A stretch of DNA of 64,000 nt from Symsagittifera roscoffensis (GCF_963678635.1 NC_087070.1:30468390-30532389), one strand, 5' to 3'. Positions 10,641-20,481 are shown, counted from the stretch's first letter. Numbers and translations are program-made. The notes: generated by a model from the sequence alone, not told the origin.

Positions 10641-11700
10641 CATTTTCTTTGGCTCAAGACTAATGCTCTTTAAAAATTTCTTTCGCTTCTAGTGTGTTGG
10701 TTTCGATGTTTGCGCCCTCAATTTTCTAGTAAAATTTTTCGAGAATCTTGTTCAGGTGGTAATAAGAGCTACCAAGCATTGAGAGTACTGGCCTCATTAG
10801 GGTACCTTCTCAGTTTGCACCTTCTCATTTTGCACCCCATAAAGATTTGCGGACTGATCCCCGTAGACCTCACCCATGTGTAGAAATTCTCACTGATTTC
10901 TTGATTTTCCTCATAGCCAATAAATCCTTATTAAAATCTTTTTCTATCTTCATAAAAATGGAATCACTTGTTCCTTTGCTTTCGCTGAACTGATTGGAAT
11001 CTATTAAAATAGATAACTTGTTCTCGTAAGTATCCTCTCTCATAACACAAAAACCAACTCACTTGTCATACGGTACCGCAACTTGTTCATTACTCTTCAG
11101 ATACTTCCGGGACTTCTCAGAAAGTGTCTCATTAAATTTATCTCTGACAGGGTGTTTCGGCCCTAACGCTAACTCTTGTTGTACCCAATCTGGTATTTCA
11201 ACGTCATATAGAGCTTTTACCGAACCCTCGCCGTGCTTCCCTAGAGGTCGATCTGGCCTCTGATAGTTTCATTATTTTCTTGTGATGGGTCTCTTAACTG
11301 TTGTTGTTTGTTTTTGTCCCCTGAGACTTAAGAATTTCATTACCGAAGTCCAAAACTGCTCATTTACACCCGGCTGTACTGCGCCTCTCGCTCTTTCCAG
11401 ATTGCCCTCGACGTTTTTCTCCTCCAGCCTTGCCTTGTTAGTCTCCGTTCTAAGGGGTGTAGAAAATTTTTTAAGTTTCGAAATCATGACACATTTATGA
11501 TCTTTGACCATTTTGTTCAGATTATTTATATTTTTTACAATCTGAAGATGCACAAAATTGTGCGAAAAGGTTTCTTGGAATTTAGACTTTAGACGCATTC
11601 TCAAATTTTTTGTTTTCATTTCCAGAAGGTTTTTGAAAATCCCGGGAGTTGCTCTCCGTCGAACGTATAAGATCACTCGTACTCTTGGTTTGAAGGCTCG
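10641..11700 (-). pseudogene. PLE fragment, minus strand (third lineage)
   Basis: Reading the minus strand from 11700 down: a YVRRRATPGIFKNLL block (ORF1-like), ERARGAVQPGVNEQFWTSVMKFL (matches KARQVVRRGIHEKWWPSVIFYL of the plus copy), then ALGPKHPVRDKF (11150-11170), KYLKSNEQVAVPYDK, GFCVMRE, and IEGANIETNTLEAKEIF near 10700. These match the ORF1 end and RT front of the 7.1-9.0 kb PLE. It ends where the plus-strand PLE repeat begins, so the two sit tail to tail. A hammerhead-like core on the plus strand (CTGAAGA at 11542, GAAA at about 11563) lies between its ORF1 and RT parts. Multiple stops; not functional. Confidence 0.65.
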
Positions 11701-11842
11701 ATGATTTCAAGAAAACGTTCTATTGCAATTAGTGCGGAGAACCGAAAAAACTCTGATGTGCCGGTTATGTTGGTAAGTTCAACCATTTTGCGACTGTATC
11801 GGAGTTGTCCCACAGGTAGTCAATTTTTAGAGATTTTGACTT

Positions 11843-11927
11843 TGTTGTTTGTTCTGTATCTAGCGTGTTGACGGAGTGATAAAACGCGAATTCATATAAA
11901 AGTTTTCTTTCAATCAAAGACTACACA
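11843..11927 (-). repeat. Copia 3' LTR
   Basis: About 85 bp, beginning TGTTG and ending in CA on the plus strand, matched by 18586-18670. A stretch of about 30 bases beginning TAGCGTGTTGACGGAG is almost identical between the two. The inner boundary is uncertain by about 10 bp because ATAAACCT is shared just beyond it. I see no convincing target-site duplication. Confidence 0.7.
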
Positions 11928-11994
11928 AGATAAACCTGAATTACAACATGACATAGAGCAAAATTAATAGAGTAACAGTCACCCATGGTGCTTA

Positions 11995-12315
11995 ATCGTC
12001 TTCAGTCTTCGTCAACAATGTTGAGCGCCGCAATGAGACGTTTGAATGCTGGAGACACAAACGGCTTTATGAATACATCTGCGTGCATTTCTTACGTTGG
12101 ACAATCTAGAAATTTCACAGAGCCATCCACAACATGCTGACGACAGAAATGCTAATGAATCTCAATGTGTTTGGTGCGATTATGAAACTTTGGGTTTCTG
12201 CAAAACTCCATTGCACCAAGATTGTCCTCGTAGACTACAACTGGAGATATATCAAATCCCATACAAGACTAGTAGATGCCAACATACAAGACAACTAGAC
12301 ACCAAAAAATAATAG
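11995..12315 (-). pseudogene. Copia RNase H C-terminal part (fossil)
   Basis: The minus strand reads the copia RNase H tail: ISPVVVYEDNLGAMEF, RTKHIEIH, and a terminal block with MHADVFIKPF and FKRLIAALNIVDED. This matches the family pattern YEDNQGA...RTKHIDI...ADIFTKPL. It is cut on its upstream side by the LINE. Confidence 0.75.
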
Positions 12316-12342
12316 CCACCAGTTGAAAAACGATCTTCGGGG

Positions 12343-13011
12343 TTGTTCGCCCAACTCGAATCACTGTATCCTACCACCAGCGAAACCGGTCCCTTCACCT
12401 TTTTGAACTTAAGACCGACCGAACGTGATCCACGCAGGTATCGTTGGATCCCCTTGCATGCCGACCAGTGTGCTGCAGAGGGAGATCACATGGGTTGGGC
12501 TAGCCAGCTCACAGAGAATGAGAGATCAGGACTCGAAGCAGTCATCAAGAAGATCAACGACCCGAGCAGGATCCAGACGACGCCGCCTTCCAGTGGTGGA
12601 TCCGACATCTTGGGCCCCACCAAGATGCAAATGGCGTCAAGCCCCCCCTCCCATTGGGTCGGGAGAAGCTCAGAAGTCTCCGGGTTTTCGGTTACGGAGC
12701 GTCTGAAGCCGGCCAGGCTGCTCCGTCTGCTCATCCTTATACTACTACTCCGCTCCGGCATTAATCCAAACCCTGGTCCAGGGCCTTACTTTTGCTCCCC
12801 TTGCTCTTTCCGCATCAAACGCACCCAGCCCAGTGTCTGGTGCCACATCTGTGGTTACATTCACCTTAAATGTAGTGGTCTTACCCACCTTAACCAACAC
12901 CACCCTGACTACTATTGCCCTACCTGTACCTCTACCTACATTTTACCTCCCCCAGGCACCAGGTCCTCTAACTTGACCACCCCAACTCCCAAACTTGTTC
13001 AACTTCCCTAA
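12343..13011 (+). CDS. LINE ORF1 region: 2A-like peptide plus PHD-type finger
   Basis: 222 codons. Residues about 125-137 are a leucine-rich hydrophobic run (LLRLLILILLLRSG), followed directly by INPNPGP (residues 140-146). This has the NPG|P core of 2A ribosome-skipping peptides, though N replaces the usual E. Then comes a C4HC3-like finger (FCSPC, SVWCHIC, IHLKCSGL, YYCPTC; residues 150-205) and a proline-rich tail. 2A-like sequences are known in several non-LTR elements, where they separate ORF1 products or direct targeting. The tail runs into the next ORF in another frame (overlap near 12,995), so ORF1 and ORF2 may once have been one frame. The true start is uncertain. Confidence 0.65.
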   Translation: MFAQLESLYPTTSETGPFTFLNLRPTERDPRRYRWIPLHADQCAAEGDHMGWASQLTENERSGLEAVIKKINDPSRIQTTPPSSGGSDILGPTKMQMASSPPSHWVGRSSEVSGFSVTERLKPARLLRLLILILLLRSGINPNPGPGPYFCSPCSFRIKRTQPSVWCHICGYIHLKCSGLTHLNQHHPDYYCPTCTSTYILPPPGTRSSNLTTPTPKLVQLP

Positions 13012-13903
13012 CCGCCCCCAACCCCACCTCCCTAACCCCCCTCCCCCTCCCACCCTTCCCACCTCCTCGAATAATAATCCCTCCTCCCAAAATCGCGCAA
13101 ATCGTAATCGTGTAAATAGTGTAAATAACTCAAGTTCAAACAACCATTTTAATCATACTGCTGTTAATAATGTAAATAGTTCACCACACCCCGCCAAAGG
13201 CCTTTTAAAAATCCTTCAATTTAATTGCAACGGTATCTCCGGAAAAGCACCCGAAATTGCTGCTTTCTTATCTCAAAATCAAATTCATATTGCTGTCTTC
13301 CAAGAAACTAAATTAAGAAAGAAATCTCGAAACCCCTCACTTGGCCCACACTACACTTTAATTAGAAAAGATCGAGAAAAAGAAGGGGGCGGTCTTCTCA
13401 TAGCCATACATGAGTCGATACAATACGAAGAAATAAATATTAACAACGATGGAACACTAGAGGCTATGGGCATATCAGTGGTAGCCAGTTCATCCAAGCT
13501 TCGTATTTATAATTTCTACATCCCCCCTCGCTCGAGCTGTCCCCCTGGTTACTCTGCGTCCCTTGCCGAACTACTTGAACCTGGGGACGCCTTAGTACTC
13601 GGGGATGCCAACGCACATTCACAACTATGGAACTCCAACATCGAGGAAGATCAACGCGGCTCTGTACTTAGCAATGAAATAACCGAATCCACCTTTGCAC
13701 CATTAAATGATGACACACAAACCAGAGTCCCTTTTAACTCAGAAAACCAACTCTCGTCACCAGATATTTCCCTCGCATCCCAATCGCTCTTACTCTCCAC
13801 ATCATGGACCCCAATTAAATCTCTAGGATCAGATCACCTACCCATTCTTCTAGAACTACCCTTGGATGATTTTATAAATTTTTCACCTAAAAGGACTTTA
13901 TAA
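12995..13903 (+). CDS. LINE ORF2, APE endonuclease part
   Basis: After an Asn/Pro-rich linker the endonuclease motifs follow in order: LQFNCNGI, VFQETKL, GGGLLIAI, YNFYIPP, LVLGDANAHSQLW, SSPDISLAS, LGSDHLPIL. This is the apurinic-endonuclease-like domain of Jockey/CR1/I-type LINEs, which nicks target DNA for target-primed reverse transcription. The catalytic E, D, N and SDH positions are all present. A frame change near 13,900 separates it from the RT part. Confidence 0.85.
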   Translation: MFNFPNRPQPHLPNPPPPPTLPTSSNNNPSSQNRANRNRVNSVNNSSSNNHFNHTAVNNVNSSPHPAKGLLKILQFNCNGISGKAPEIAAFLSQNQIHIAVFQETKLRKKSRNPSLGPHYTLIRKDREKEGGGLLIAIHESIQYEEININNDGTLEAMGISVVASSSKLRIYNFYIPPRSSCPPGYSASLAELLEPGDALVLGDANAHSQLWNSNIEEDQRGSVLSNEITESTFAPLNDDTQTRVPFNSENQLSSPDISLASQSLLLSTSWTPIKSLGSDHLPILLELPLDDFINFSPKRTL

Positions 13904-13909
13904 ATTTTT

Positions 13910-16325
13910 TAAAAGCAGATTGGATCAAATTCACAGAGGAAATTGAGGAGGGTTTCTTTTCAGCGGTTCCACCTTCCGGAGTTGCCGCCGGAGAGAAATT
14001 CTTGAGGGACCTAGTGCTCAGGGCAGCACGCCACCACATCCCCGCTGGCCGTATTCGCCACTTCACTCCCTCTCTTTCCCCCGAGTCCACTGCCCTTGCC
14101 GCCGAAAGAGATTTAAGCCGACAACAAAATCTCCCCCCAGAAGTCATATCCCAACTGAACTGTACACTCATGAAACAGACAGCAAAGGACAAAGAAAATA
14201 AATGGCGAGAATTCCTCCGGACTTGCGACTACCGCACTGGTGCCAGAAAGTTCTGGAAAGTGGTACGCTCCTTAAATGGATCTAAGCCCGTGGCAGGAAG
14301 ACACCCCATTACTTTTGGTTCTAAACCCATACACTCACCTCGTGATATTACCAGCTCTTTTAACAAACAATTCACCAATGCCAGACCCCACGCCTCTGAC
14401 AAACTCCTTCGTATAACGAGAAGAAAAATTGCCAAACTACCGCTGTCAGACAGCCCAATTTTTACCCCTGAAAATACTAAACAAGCCATTGCAGACAGCA
14501 AACCATCGCGAGCGCTAGGTCCCGACGGCCTTTGTAATATACATCTTAAACATCTCGGCCCACTTGCTACTCAATACTTAACATACCTTTTTAATATCTC
14601 TTTGTCCGAAAACATTATCCCCAAATTTGGAAAAATTCAAAAATTGCACCGCTTCCAAAGCCCAATAAGGATCTTAAACAATCAACATCTTACAGACCTA
14701 TATCCTTACTCTGCCCAGCAGTTAAAATTCTGGAGAGGCTCGTTCACCCCATCTTTACCAAACATCTCCCCAACGCCAAACACCAACACGGCTTCCGCCC
14801 TTTTCACTCCACCACCACAGCTCTCTCCACTCTCGAATTTTACATTTCAGACGGTTTTAACCAAAATCGCCCCCCTAAACGTACGGTACTGGCCACACTT
14901 GACTTATCTAAGGCTTTCGACATGGTGTGTCATCGCTCACTTGTGGAACTCGTTCATGACACTCCCCTCCCAAGAAGTCTAGTCCGCTGGCTAAGTAATT
15001 ACCTTAATGGTCGACAGGCTGCCACCTCATTCCGTGAACACACATCCCCCCATCGAATAATCCACTGTGGCGTACCCCAAGGTTCTGTTTTATCACCCAC
15101 AATCTTCAATTTTTATGTCCATGATGCACCGCCACCTCCCGATAATGTAAACCTTGTTTCGTATGCAGACGATTTCCACCCCTTCGCAAGCAGTTCCAAT
15201 ATTGATATCGCCTCAAACTCCATCAATAGCTACCTAAAAAGGCTCTACGATTTTTTCACCTCACGCAAACTAAGTTTCGCGTCCTCTAAAGGATCAGTTA
15301 CACTTTTCTCCTCTTATAACAAAGAATTTAATAAAACACCTAGTGTTCTTTTAAATAACGAGGCGCTACCCCTAAACAAAAATCCAACAATCTTAGGGGT
15401 GACATTTGATCCAACACTTTGTTTTGCCACTCACTGCAAACAATCCGCTGAAAAGGCCAGACGCAGGATCGGAATCCTGAAGGCATTAGCAGGATCAACC
15501 TGGGGTCACTCCAAAGAAACCCTCCTCCTAACTTTTAAAGCTTTAATTCGCCCCATACTTGACTATGCAGCCCCCGCATGGGCCCACGCATCAAGTAACA
15601 CCTCCATAAATTGCCTGCAGGTTGCCCAAAACCAATCCCTTCGCGTTGTTACTGGATCAAATCTAATGAGGTCCACTGCCCACCTGCACAGTGAATCTGA
15701 AATCCTAACGGTCAAAGACCACCATACCCTTCTGTCATCTCAATTTTTTATCTCTACCTATCGTTCCCACCATCCCATTAATTTTATACATTCACATCCC
15801 CCTCCTCCCCGTCTACTTCGCCCCTCAATTATAAGCTGCTTCAAAGAAGACACCCAGAAAATTTTAACCGACTTTTCAGTCTACGCAAACCACCCTCTAG
15901 TTCTGGACGACCGAGACGAAGTCTCCACTTTTATTTTTAACTACTACAAACCAATTTTAAAAGACAACCATACCTCCCTTGTAACCAAGTTCCTAGCCGA
16001 AACCCCTCCGTCTAAAGTTATTTGTATCCCTCCCCCAAAGATTGACCACTCTGAAAAATCTCTCCCACGTCCCACGCGCTGTAAGCTCTCCCAACTCCGG
16101 TCTGGCTACAGCCGGCTCCTTAACACTTACCTATCCCGCCTCGACAGCTCCATCTCCCACCTTTGCCCAACCTGTTCCCTTGCCCCCCACACAACATGTC
16201 ACCTTTTCAACTGCTCCCAAAACCCCTCCCCACTCACCCCAGCAGACCTGTGGCTTCGGCCGGTAGAGGTTGCTAAGTTCCTTGACCTGGAGACAGAAGA
16301 GCCCAACCCGACCTGCGTGGGCTAA
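13910..16325 (+). pseudogene. LINE ORF2, reverse transcriptase and zinc knuckle
   Basis: RT region in two frames joined near 14,640. First part: KADWIKFTEEIEEG through SRALGPDGLCNIHL (RT motif 1/2 area). Second part: SYRPISLL, GFRPFHSTTTAL, LATLDLSKAFDMV (motif A, about 14,890), IHCGVPQGSVLSP (motif B, about 15,060), LVSYADDFHPF (motif C, 15,160). The C-terminus has CPTCSLAPHTTCHLFNCS followed by LWLRPVEVAKFLDL, a signature of Jockey-type LINEs. Only this frame change and the one near 13,900 are seen, so the copy is close to intact. Confidence 0.85.
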
Positions 16326-16423
16326 CAACAACAACGACCCGAGCAACCTGGGACCGGCTGCGGCAAAATGGATGAAATCTCCCCCTCCCCCACGGTTGGT
16401 CCTGCACTGAGCAGGCCGGGGGC

Positions 16424-16443
16424 TAATAAAAAAAAAAAAAAAA
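16424..16443 (+). other. LINE 3' poly-A tail
   Basis: A-rich run (ATAAAA then 15 or more A) closing the LINE. Copia sequence resumes at about 16,444. Confidence 0.85.
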
Positions 16444-16444
16444 A

Positions 16445-17100
16445 GCAACGCTTGATACTGCCTGCTTAATATCACCGTGCGGATCACCACGATTGTCAAT
16501 ATTCACCTCTTGAGGCGTAGCTTCTGGCTTGGATGACTCCATACCAAACCGATGTAGCACGCCGTCAGTGAACTTTGCTTCAAAAAAATTATAAACTGCA
16601 ATGATCACCGAAACTGATGCCTTCCGATACAGACAACCATCTGAAGGTACCTGCACATATCCAACACTTAACAGGAACAGGTGCAGCATCTCATTCCAGT
16701 ACCGAGCTGATTGCTTAACCCATGCAAACTGCGTAGGAGGCGACAATACGTGCGTTGGGTTATGAGCGTCTACAAACCCCTCCGGTTGCCGCATGTATCT
16801 CTTCGTCAATCTTGCCATTCAATAACGCTGTCTTGATATCGATCTGATGACAATGCCAACCAAGTTGCACACTGAGAGCAAAAAGCACCCTGATGCTGGT
16901 GCGCTTCGCGACTGTCAAAAACACCTCCTCGAAGTCGATCCCCTTACGCTGCGAAAAACCTTGCGCCACCAAACGTGCCTTGAGCTTTTCTACTTTTCCC
17001 TTTGCGTCCCATTTCATTTTGAATACCCAACGCTTGCCCACAATGTTTTCTTCTTTCGGGAGTGGGACGAGCTCGCAAGTATGGTTCTCAGCCAGTGACT
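16445..17100 (-). pseudogene. Copia reverse transcriptase (fossil)
   Basis: Minus strand: RWVFKMKWDAKGKVEKLKAR, LVAQGFSQRKGIDFEEVF, then LGWHCHQIDIKTALLNG, and further on KQSARYWNEML and SDGCLYRK. These are the standard Ty1/copia RT blocks (WVFK.K, LVA.GF.Q..G.DY.E.F, Q.DVKTAFLNG). Part of the fossil described at 11843-18670. Confidence 0.85.
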
Positions 17101-17139
17101 TGAACTCATCCTGGACGGCGAACTTCCAATGCTCTCCAG

Positions 17140-18060
17140 CTCCGATTTCAAGAGCTTTACTGAGCGATTGCGGCTCCTCGATGTTTGCTACGCTACAGGA
17201 CTCGATGTTTACCGCCGGCTTGCGTTCCCGCTTGTGTGGAAGATTCTCAACCTGTGGCGTTCTGCCTTTTCATCGAACTTGCACTTGCCATCAACGTTCG
17301 GTTCAGTCGCTCTACGACGCCGTTCTGCTCGGGGGGTGTATGGAATGGATGAATGGTTGATCTCTTGCGATGACCGGAAGTTGTCAAATTGAATTGACCT
17401 GTACTCGCCCCCCTTATCCGATCGCAACACCTTCTGGCCAGTGCCTCTCTCCGCTTCCACCACTAACTTCGTGAATTCTTCCGGGACTTCACTCTTCCTC
17501 TTCAGAAATCTTACCATGCAGAACCGGCTCCGGTCGTCCATGAAAGTGAGAAAATATCTCGCTCCGCCAAGCGACTGAACTTCCAAGGGTCCACAAACGT
17601 CGCTATGGACAAATCCCAGCAACTTCTCAGCAAGAGAAAAGCTAATTGCAAACGGCTCCCTGTGCTGCTTACCTGCATCACAACCGCCACACTCAAACTT
17701 TGGTACAAACACATTCTCTATCCCTTCGATAGCGGCTTCTAAAACTGCCTTGCGGAAAGTCTGGACGTTCAAGTGACCGAACCGGCGATGCCTCAGCTCC
17801 ACTGATTGCTGCGAGAATGCTACCCGCGCCTCACCACCACTCAAGTTCAACGTGAACAACCCGCCAGGTTCGTCCCTTCACACCCAACCTCTCCGCCCTT
17901 CCTGATGAAGCACGTGTTCCCCTCAAAGGACACCTCTGCGCCTTGTTAAGACATTGCCGACACACTGAGCAAACTTTTTCCCAGCTTCGACACCAGCAAC
18001 ACGTTGTGTAGTCTTATCCTGCGACTTGGAGCCAGTTCGCACTCCACTGACAACTGACTC
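17140..18060 (-). pseudogene. Copia GAG-pre-integrase and integrase (fossil)
   Basis: Minus strand reads LLSVSAMS (GAG-pre-integrase region), LRHRRFGHLNVQTF (the HH part of the integrase zinc finger), CGGCDAGKQHREPF (CC part), FVHSDVCGPLEVQSLGGARY, FLTFMDDRSRF and LRSDKGGEYRS. These are the HHCC and catalytic-core blocks of copia integrase. Confidence 0.85.
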
Positions 18061-18571
18061 TGCGACAACTGACTCTGCACACCCGGACGCAATCTTCGCT
18101 GATCCATGTGGTTTTGGCACGTCTTCAACATTACAAACTTGTGCACCGATGGCAAACAATTTTGGTGTTGCTTTGTTTGCCGCGGTCAATGTCCTTGCAA
18201 TTTCGAGCCTATGATCTATGGCAGTGACCCTTGAACTTCCTAGGCCCGCTCCTCTGTGCCACCTTGGCAACCCCACAATTGCACCTGAAACTGACGGCGT
18301 TCAGCCCCACTAGCCAGCAACTACTTAAACAATTTTGAAGGATATCTTATCCTCTCCCATAACGTCAACCGAAACGATCAAACTTTGATATTCCTCCAGA
18401 GGTCCATCTTGATCTAGTCAGCACGGCTATCATCAGTCGGCCTTTCCAAGCTGCCATCCGCGTACTCAAACAGTCCTCGCTTTAATAGGTACAATTTGGT
18501 GTACCACGCCCAGTCGCGCTAGCTGCTCCCATTCAATTTGGCGTTATTGAATCCTCGTCTGTCGTTGTCTC

Positions 18572-18585
18572 CTGGGCCCATAACC
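18572..18585 (-). other. Copia primer-binding site
   Basis: CTGGGCCCATAACC on the plus strand, directly inside the 5' LTR (GGTTATGGGCCCAG on the element strand). It matches the sense of the initiator tRNA-Met anticodon arm, as in Drosophila copia, which is primed by a half-tRNA. Confidence 0.75.
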
Positions 18586-18670
18586 TGTTGCTTGTTCTGC
18601 ATTTAGCGTGTTGACGGAGTGATAAAACCCGGGTTCATAAAAGAGCTTTCTTTCAATCAAAGACTACTCA
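18586..18670 (-). repeat. Copia 5' LTR
   Basis: Starts TGTTGCTTGTTCTGC and ends near CTACTCA, matched to 11843-11927. Its inner edge is fixed by the adjoining primer-binding site. Confidence 0.75.
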
Positions 18671-18735
18671 ACATAAACCTATTTAATAAGTTTATCACAT
18701 TGAGCATCATTAAATAGAGAACATTAATTATAACA

Positions 18736-19065
18736 GGCTTCAATGGGTAGTTTAAGAGATGGTGTATGTCATGCGGAGCGTTACAGTTTGGACAGTTGTT
18801 TTGATTTTTTGTCCAATCTTCACATAGGCTATTTAATTGTGCTATATCCACAGCGGATTTGAGCAAGAGTACTCGCTTCGGAAGAAAACAGCTTACCAGA
18901 AGTTCACGACGTAACGTACTCTTGCTCAACTCCGCTATAGTTTTAGCTCCCAACTAAATGGCTTAATGTCGAGATTGGACAAAAAAATGAAAAACAACTG
19001 CCCAAAGTGTAACGCTAGTCCGCATGACACGACATACACCACCTCTTTAACTATGAATTGAAGCC
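18736..19065. repeat. Long imperfect palindrome upstream of HP1
   Basis: Left arm 18736-18872 and right arm 18916-19065 are inverted copies around a loop of about 43 bp. The outer end reads GGCTTCAA at 18736 and TTGAAGCC at 19058-19065. Inner arms read GAGCAAGAGTAC and GTACTCTTGCTC. The minus-strand reading of the left arm has CPNCNAPHDIHHLLNYP, a zinc-knuckle pattern like LINE RT C-termini, and the right arm carries a decayed version (NCPKCNASPHD). So the palindrome looks like an inverted duplication of a LINE tail. It ends about 85 bp before the HP1 start codon, adjacent to or within its promoter/leader region. Confidence 0.8.
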
Positions 19066-19124
19066 AACATCTCTTAAGATCTACGACCTTCGGAATAATA
19101 TTTTTTATTAACTTGGTTTTAATT

Positions 19125-19141
19125 TTTTTTCTCGTTTTCAG
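19125..19141 (+). promoter_or_regulatory. Splice acceptor 9 nt before HP1 start
   Basis: Pyrimidine-rich stretch ending CTCGTTTTCAG at 19141, then only AATATCAAA before ATG. It is either the end of an intron in the 5' UTR or a trans-splice acceptor. Confidence 0.6.
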
Positions 19142-19150
19142 AATATCAAA

Positions 19151-19524
19151 ATGGTAGATATTGAAATGGCTGATGTTTATCATGAGAAGAATAATAACTG
19201 TACAGATCTTCAAAAAGATAAAAAAGACTTAATTGACGAAGAGAAAATTCAAGCTAAAGAAAACGACGCAAACATTAAGAAGACTGTTGAGGATGCGCCA
19301 GAATTTGAGGAAGATGATCTAGAGGTTGAGAAAATTTTAGATAAAGTGGTGTATGAAGATGGCAAAGTGTATTATCTGTTACGATGGAAAGGTTACGGCC
19401 CTGCAGACGATACATGGGAGCCACCAGAAAACCTTGCATGTGAAGACCTCATAGAAGAATTTGAAAAACAAAGACATGCTGCGAAAGCCAAGGAGAAAAA
19501 GAAGAAGCTAGCTGCCACGAAAAA
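19151..19524 (+). CDS. HP1/chromobox protein, exon 1 (chromodomain)
   Basis: Heterochromatin protein 1 binds histone H3 methylated on Lys9 through its chromodomain and dimerises through the chromoshadow domain in exon 2. Exon 1 encodes 124 codons plus two bases: an acidic N-terminus (about 1-50), the chromodomain ([38 protein letters not shown]; about 55-107), then a lysine-rich hinge ([13 protein letters not shown]). The donor AA|GTAAGT at 19525 leaves phase 2. Joined to exon 2 at 26911 the frame stays open, giving about 222 residues, near the family's usual length. An oddity: the first aromatic-cage position (Tyr in EYVVEK of vertebrates and EYAVEK of Drosophila) is Leu57 here, while Trp79 and Tyr82 are kept. 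The start is the ATG after the acceptor; an in-frame ATG at codon 6 is an alternative. Confidence 0.9.
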
Positions 19525-20123
19525 GTAAGTAATAAAATGTCTGGCGAATTACTATCAGACCAGAAGCCATTTTCGAGTAAAAGAAAGCTCAAGAATAAAA
19601 TGATAATCAATCGCTCATGCTACAAGGTAATTTTTGGTTCAAATAGATCAATTTATACTCGAGCCATGTTTACAATTGCCGTTGCGATGCAGATTGAATG
19701 TTTTTTTTGTCAAGAACGCGGGTCTTGAGCCGAAGCTAATCTTGAACTGAACATTTCTTTAGCGTTACTGTATTTATTCAGCGTTCAGAAAGTCAGCTGT
19801 GAAGATGTACGAGGAGTATAGATATCTGACGCTAGAATGGGTGGGGGTATGATCTTTCGTTATCATTGGAAATAGCTATAATTAGTAGCAAAAAGTTGGA
19901 ACAAACAGAAATAATTGTAAAGAGCATTATACCAATTTGGAGCAATTGTTGCATGCAAATTCGAAATTTTGGTGGCCTTGAGACATCCTTCATGTCAGAA
20001 AAATATGCTTTTGCATGCAAAAATTTTCTGAAATAGGTCATTTGCTCTTTTTCAATTAATTGTGTCTGTTCCAACTTTTTGCAACTCTATAGTCCCTAAT
20101 GATCATTGTGTATCTTGTTTATG

Positions 20124-20481
20124 GGTGCCGGACATCAAGCCGACGGGACTTCAAGTCGAATTGTAAAATTAGGGACTTCCAGCCGAATAATTCCTTATAA
20201 AGTCGTGAAATATGAACAATTTGAAAACTTTCTTGAAGAATTTTATAAACTTTCATGTTTATAATTTATGCATTTCAAAAACCGGCTGATGTTATTAACG
20301 GATGCGAATCACAAGTGGTGCATTGTCATGAATAACGCTTATTATGGACCAAACTTGCCAAAAGTTTAGTAAAGCAACATTTTGCAGATGATAAAATAGC
20401 GTTTTGGGGTGCTTGTAAAGTTTTAATTTCGGCTTGAAGTCCCTTAAGCTTGAAGTCCCGTCGGCTTGTTGTCCTAGACCC
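20124..20481. mobile_element. MITE with 10-bp target duplication (Mutator-like)
   Basis: About 358 bp with terminal inverted repeats: left GGTGCCGGACATCAAGCC, right (reversed) GGGTCTAGGACAACAAGCC; both continue GACGGGACTTCAAG. A second GGGACTTC block follows inside each arm. CTTGTTTATG lies at both edges (20114-20123 and 20482-20491). A 9-10 bp duplication with long TIRs fits Mutator-like non-autonomous elements. It has no coding capacity. Confidence 0.8.

Larger units (their letters stand above)
12320..16443 (+). mobile_element. Jockey/CR1-type LINE with 2A-like motif, nearly intact
   Basis: Non-LTR retrotransposon of about 4.1 kb with an ORF1-like region (2A-like motif and PHD finger), an APE-type endonuclease, an RT with YADD box, a C-terminal zinc knuckle and a 3' poly-A run (from 16424). 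It is GC-richer than its surroundings. It sits inside the copia fossil. The 5' end is approximate, and a short piece of copia seems lost at the junction; no target-site duplication is clear. ORF2 is broken by about two frameshifts (near 13,900 and 14,640), otherwise long and open, so the insertion looks fairly young. Confidence 0.85.
11843..18670 (-). mobile_element. Ty1/copia LTR retrotransposon fossil (LINE-interrupted)
   Basis: A Pseudoviridae-type element on the minus strand. Parts seen: 5' LTR (18586-18670), primer-binding site (18572-18585), GAG-pre-integrase region (about 17840-18060), integrase (17209-17840), reverse transcriptase (about 16500-17041), the end of RNase H (11995-12315) and 3' LTR (11843-11927). 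I did not recognise gag. A plus-strand LINE sits inside it, between RT and the RNase H end. The coding region is broken in several places. By eye the two LTRs differ at roughly a tenth of positions, so the insertion is fairly old and predates the LINE. Confidence 0.85.
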
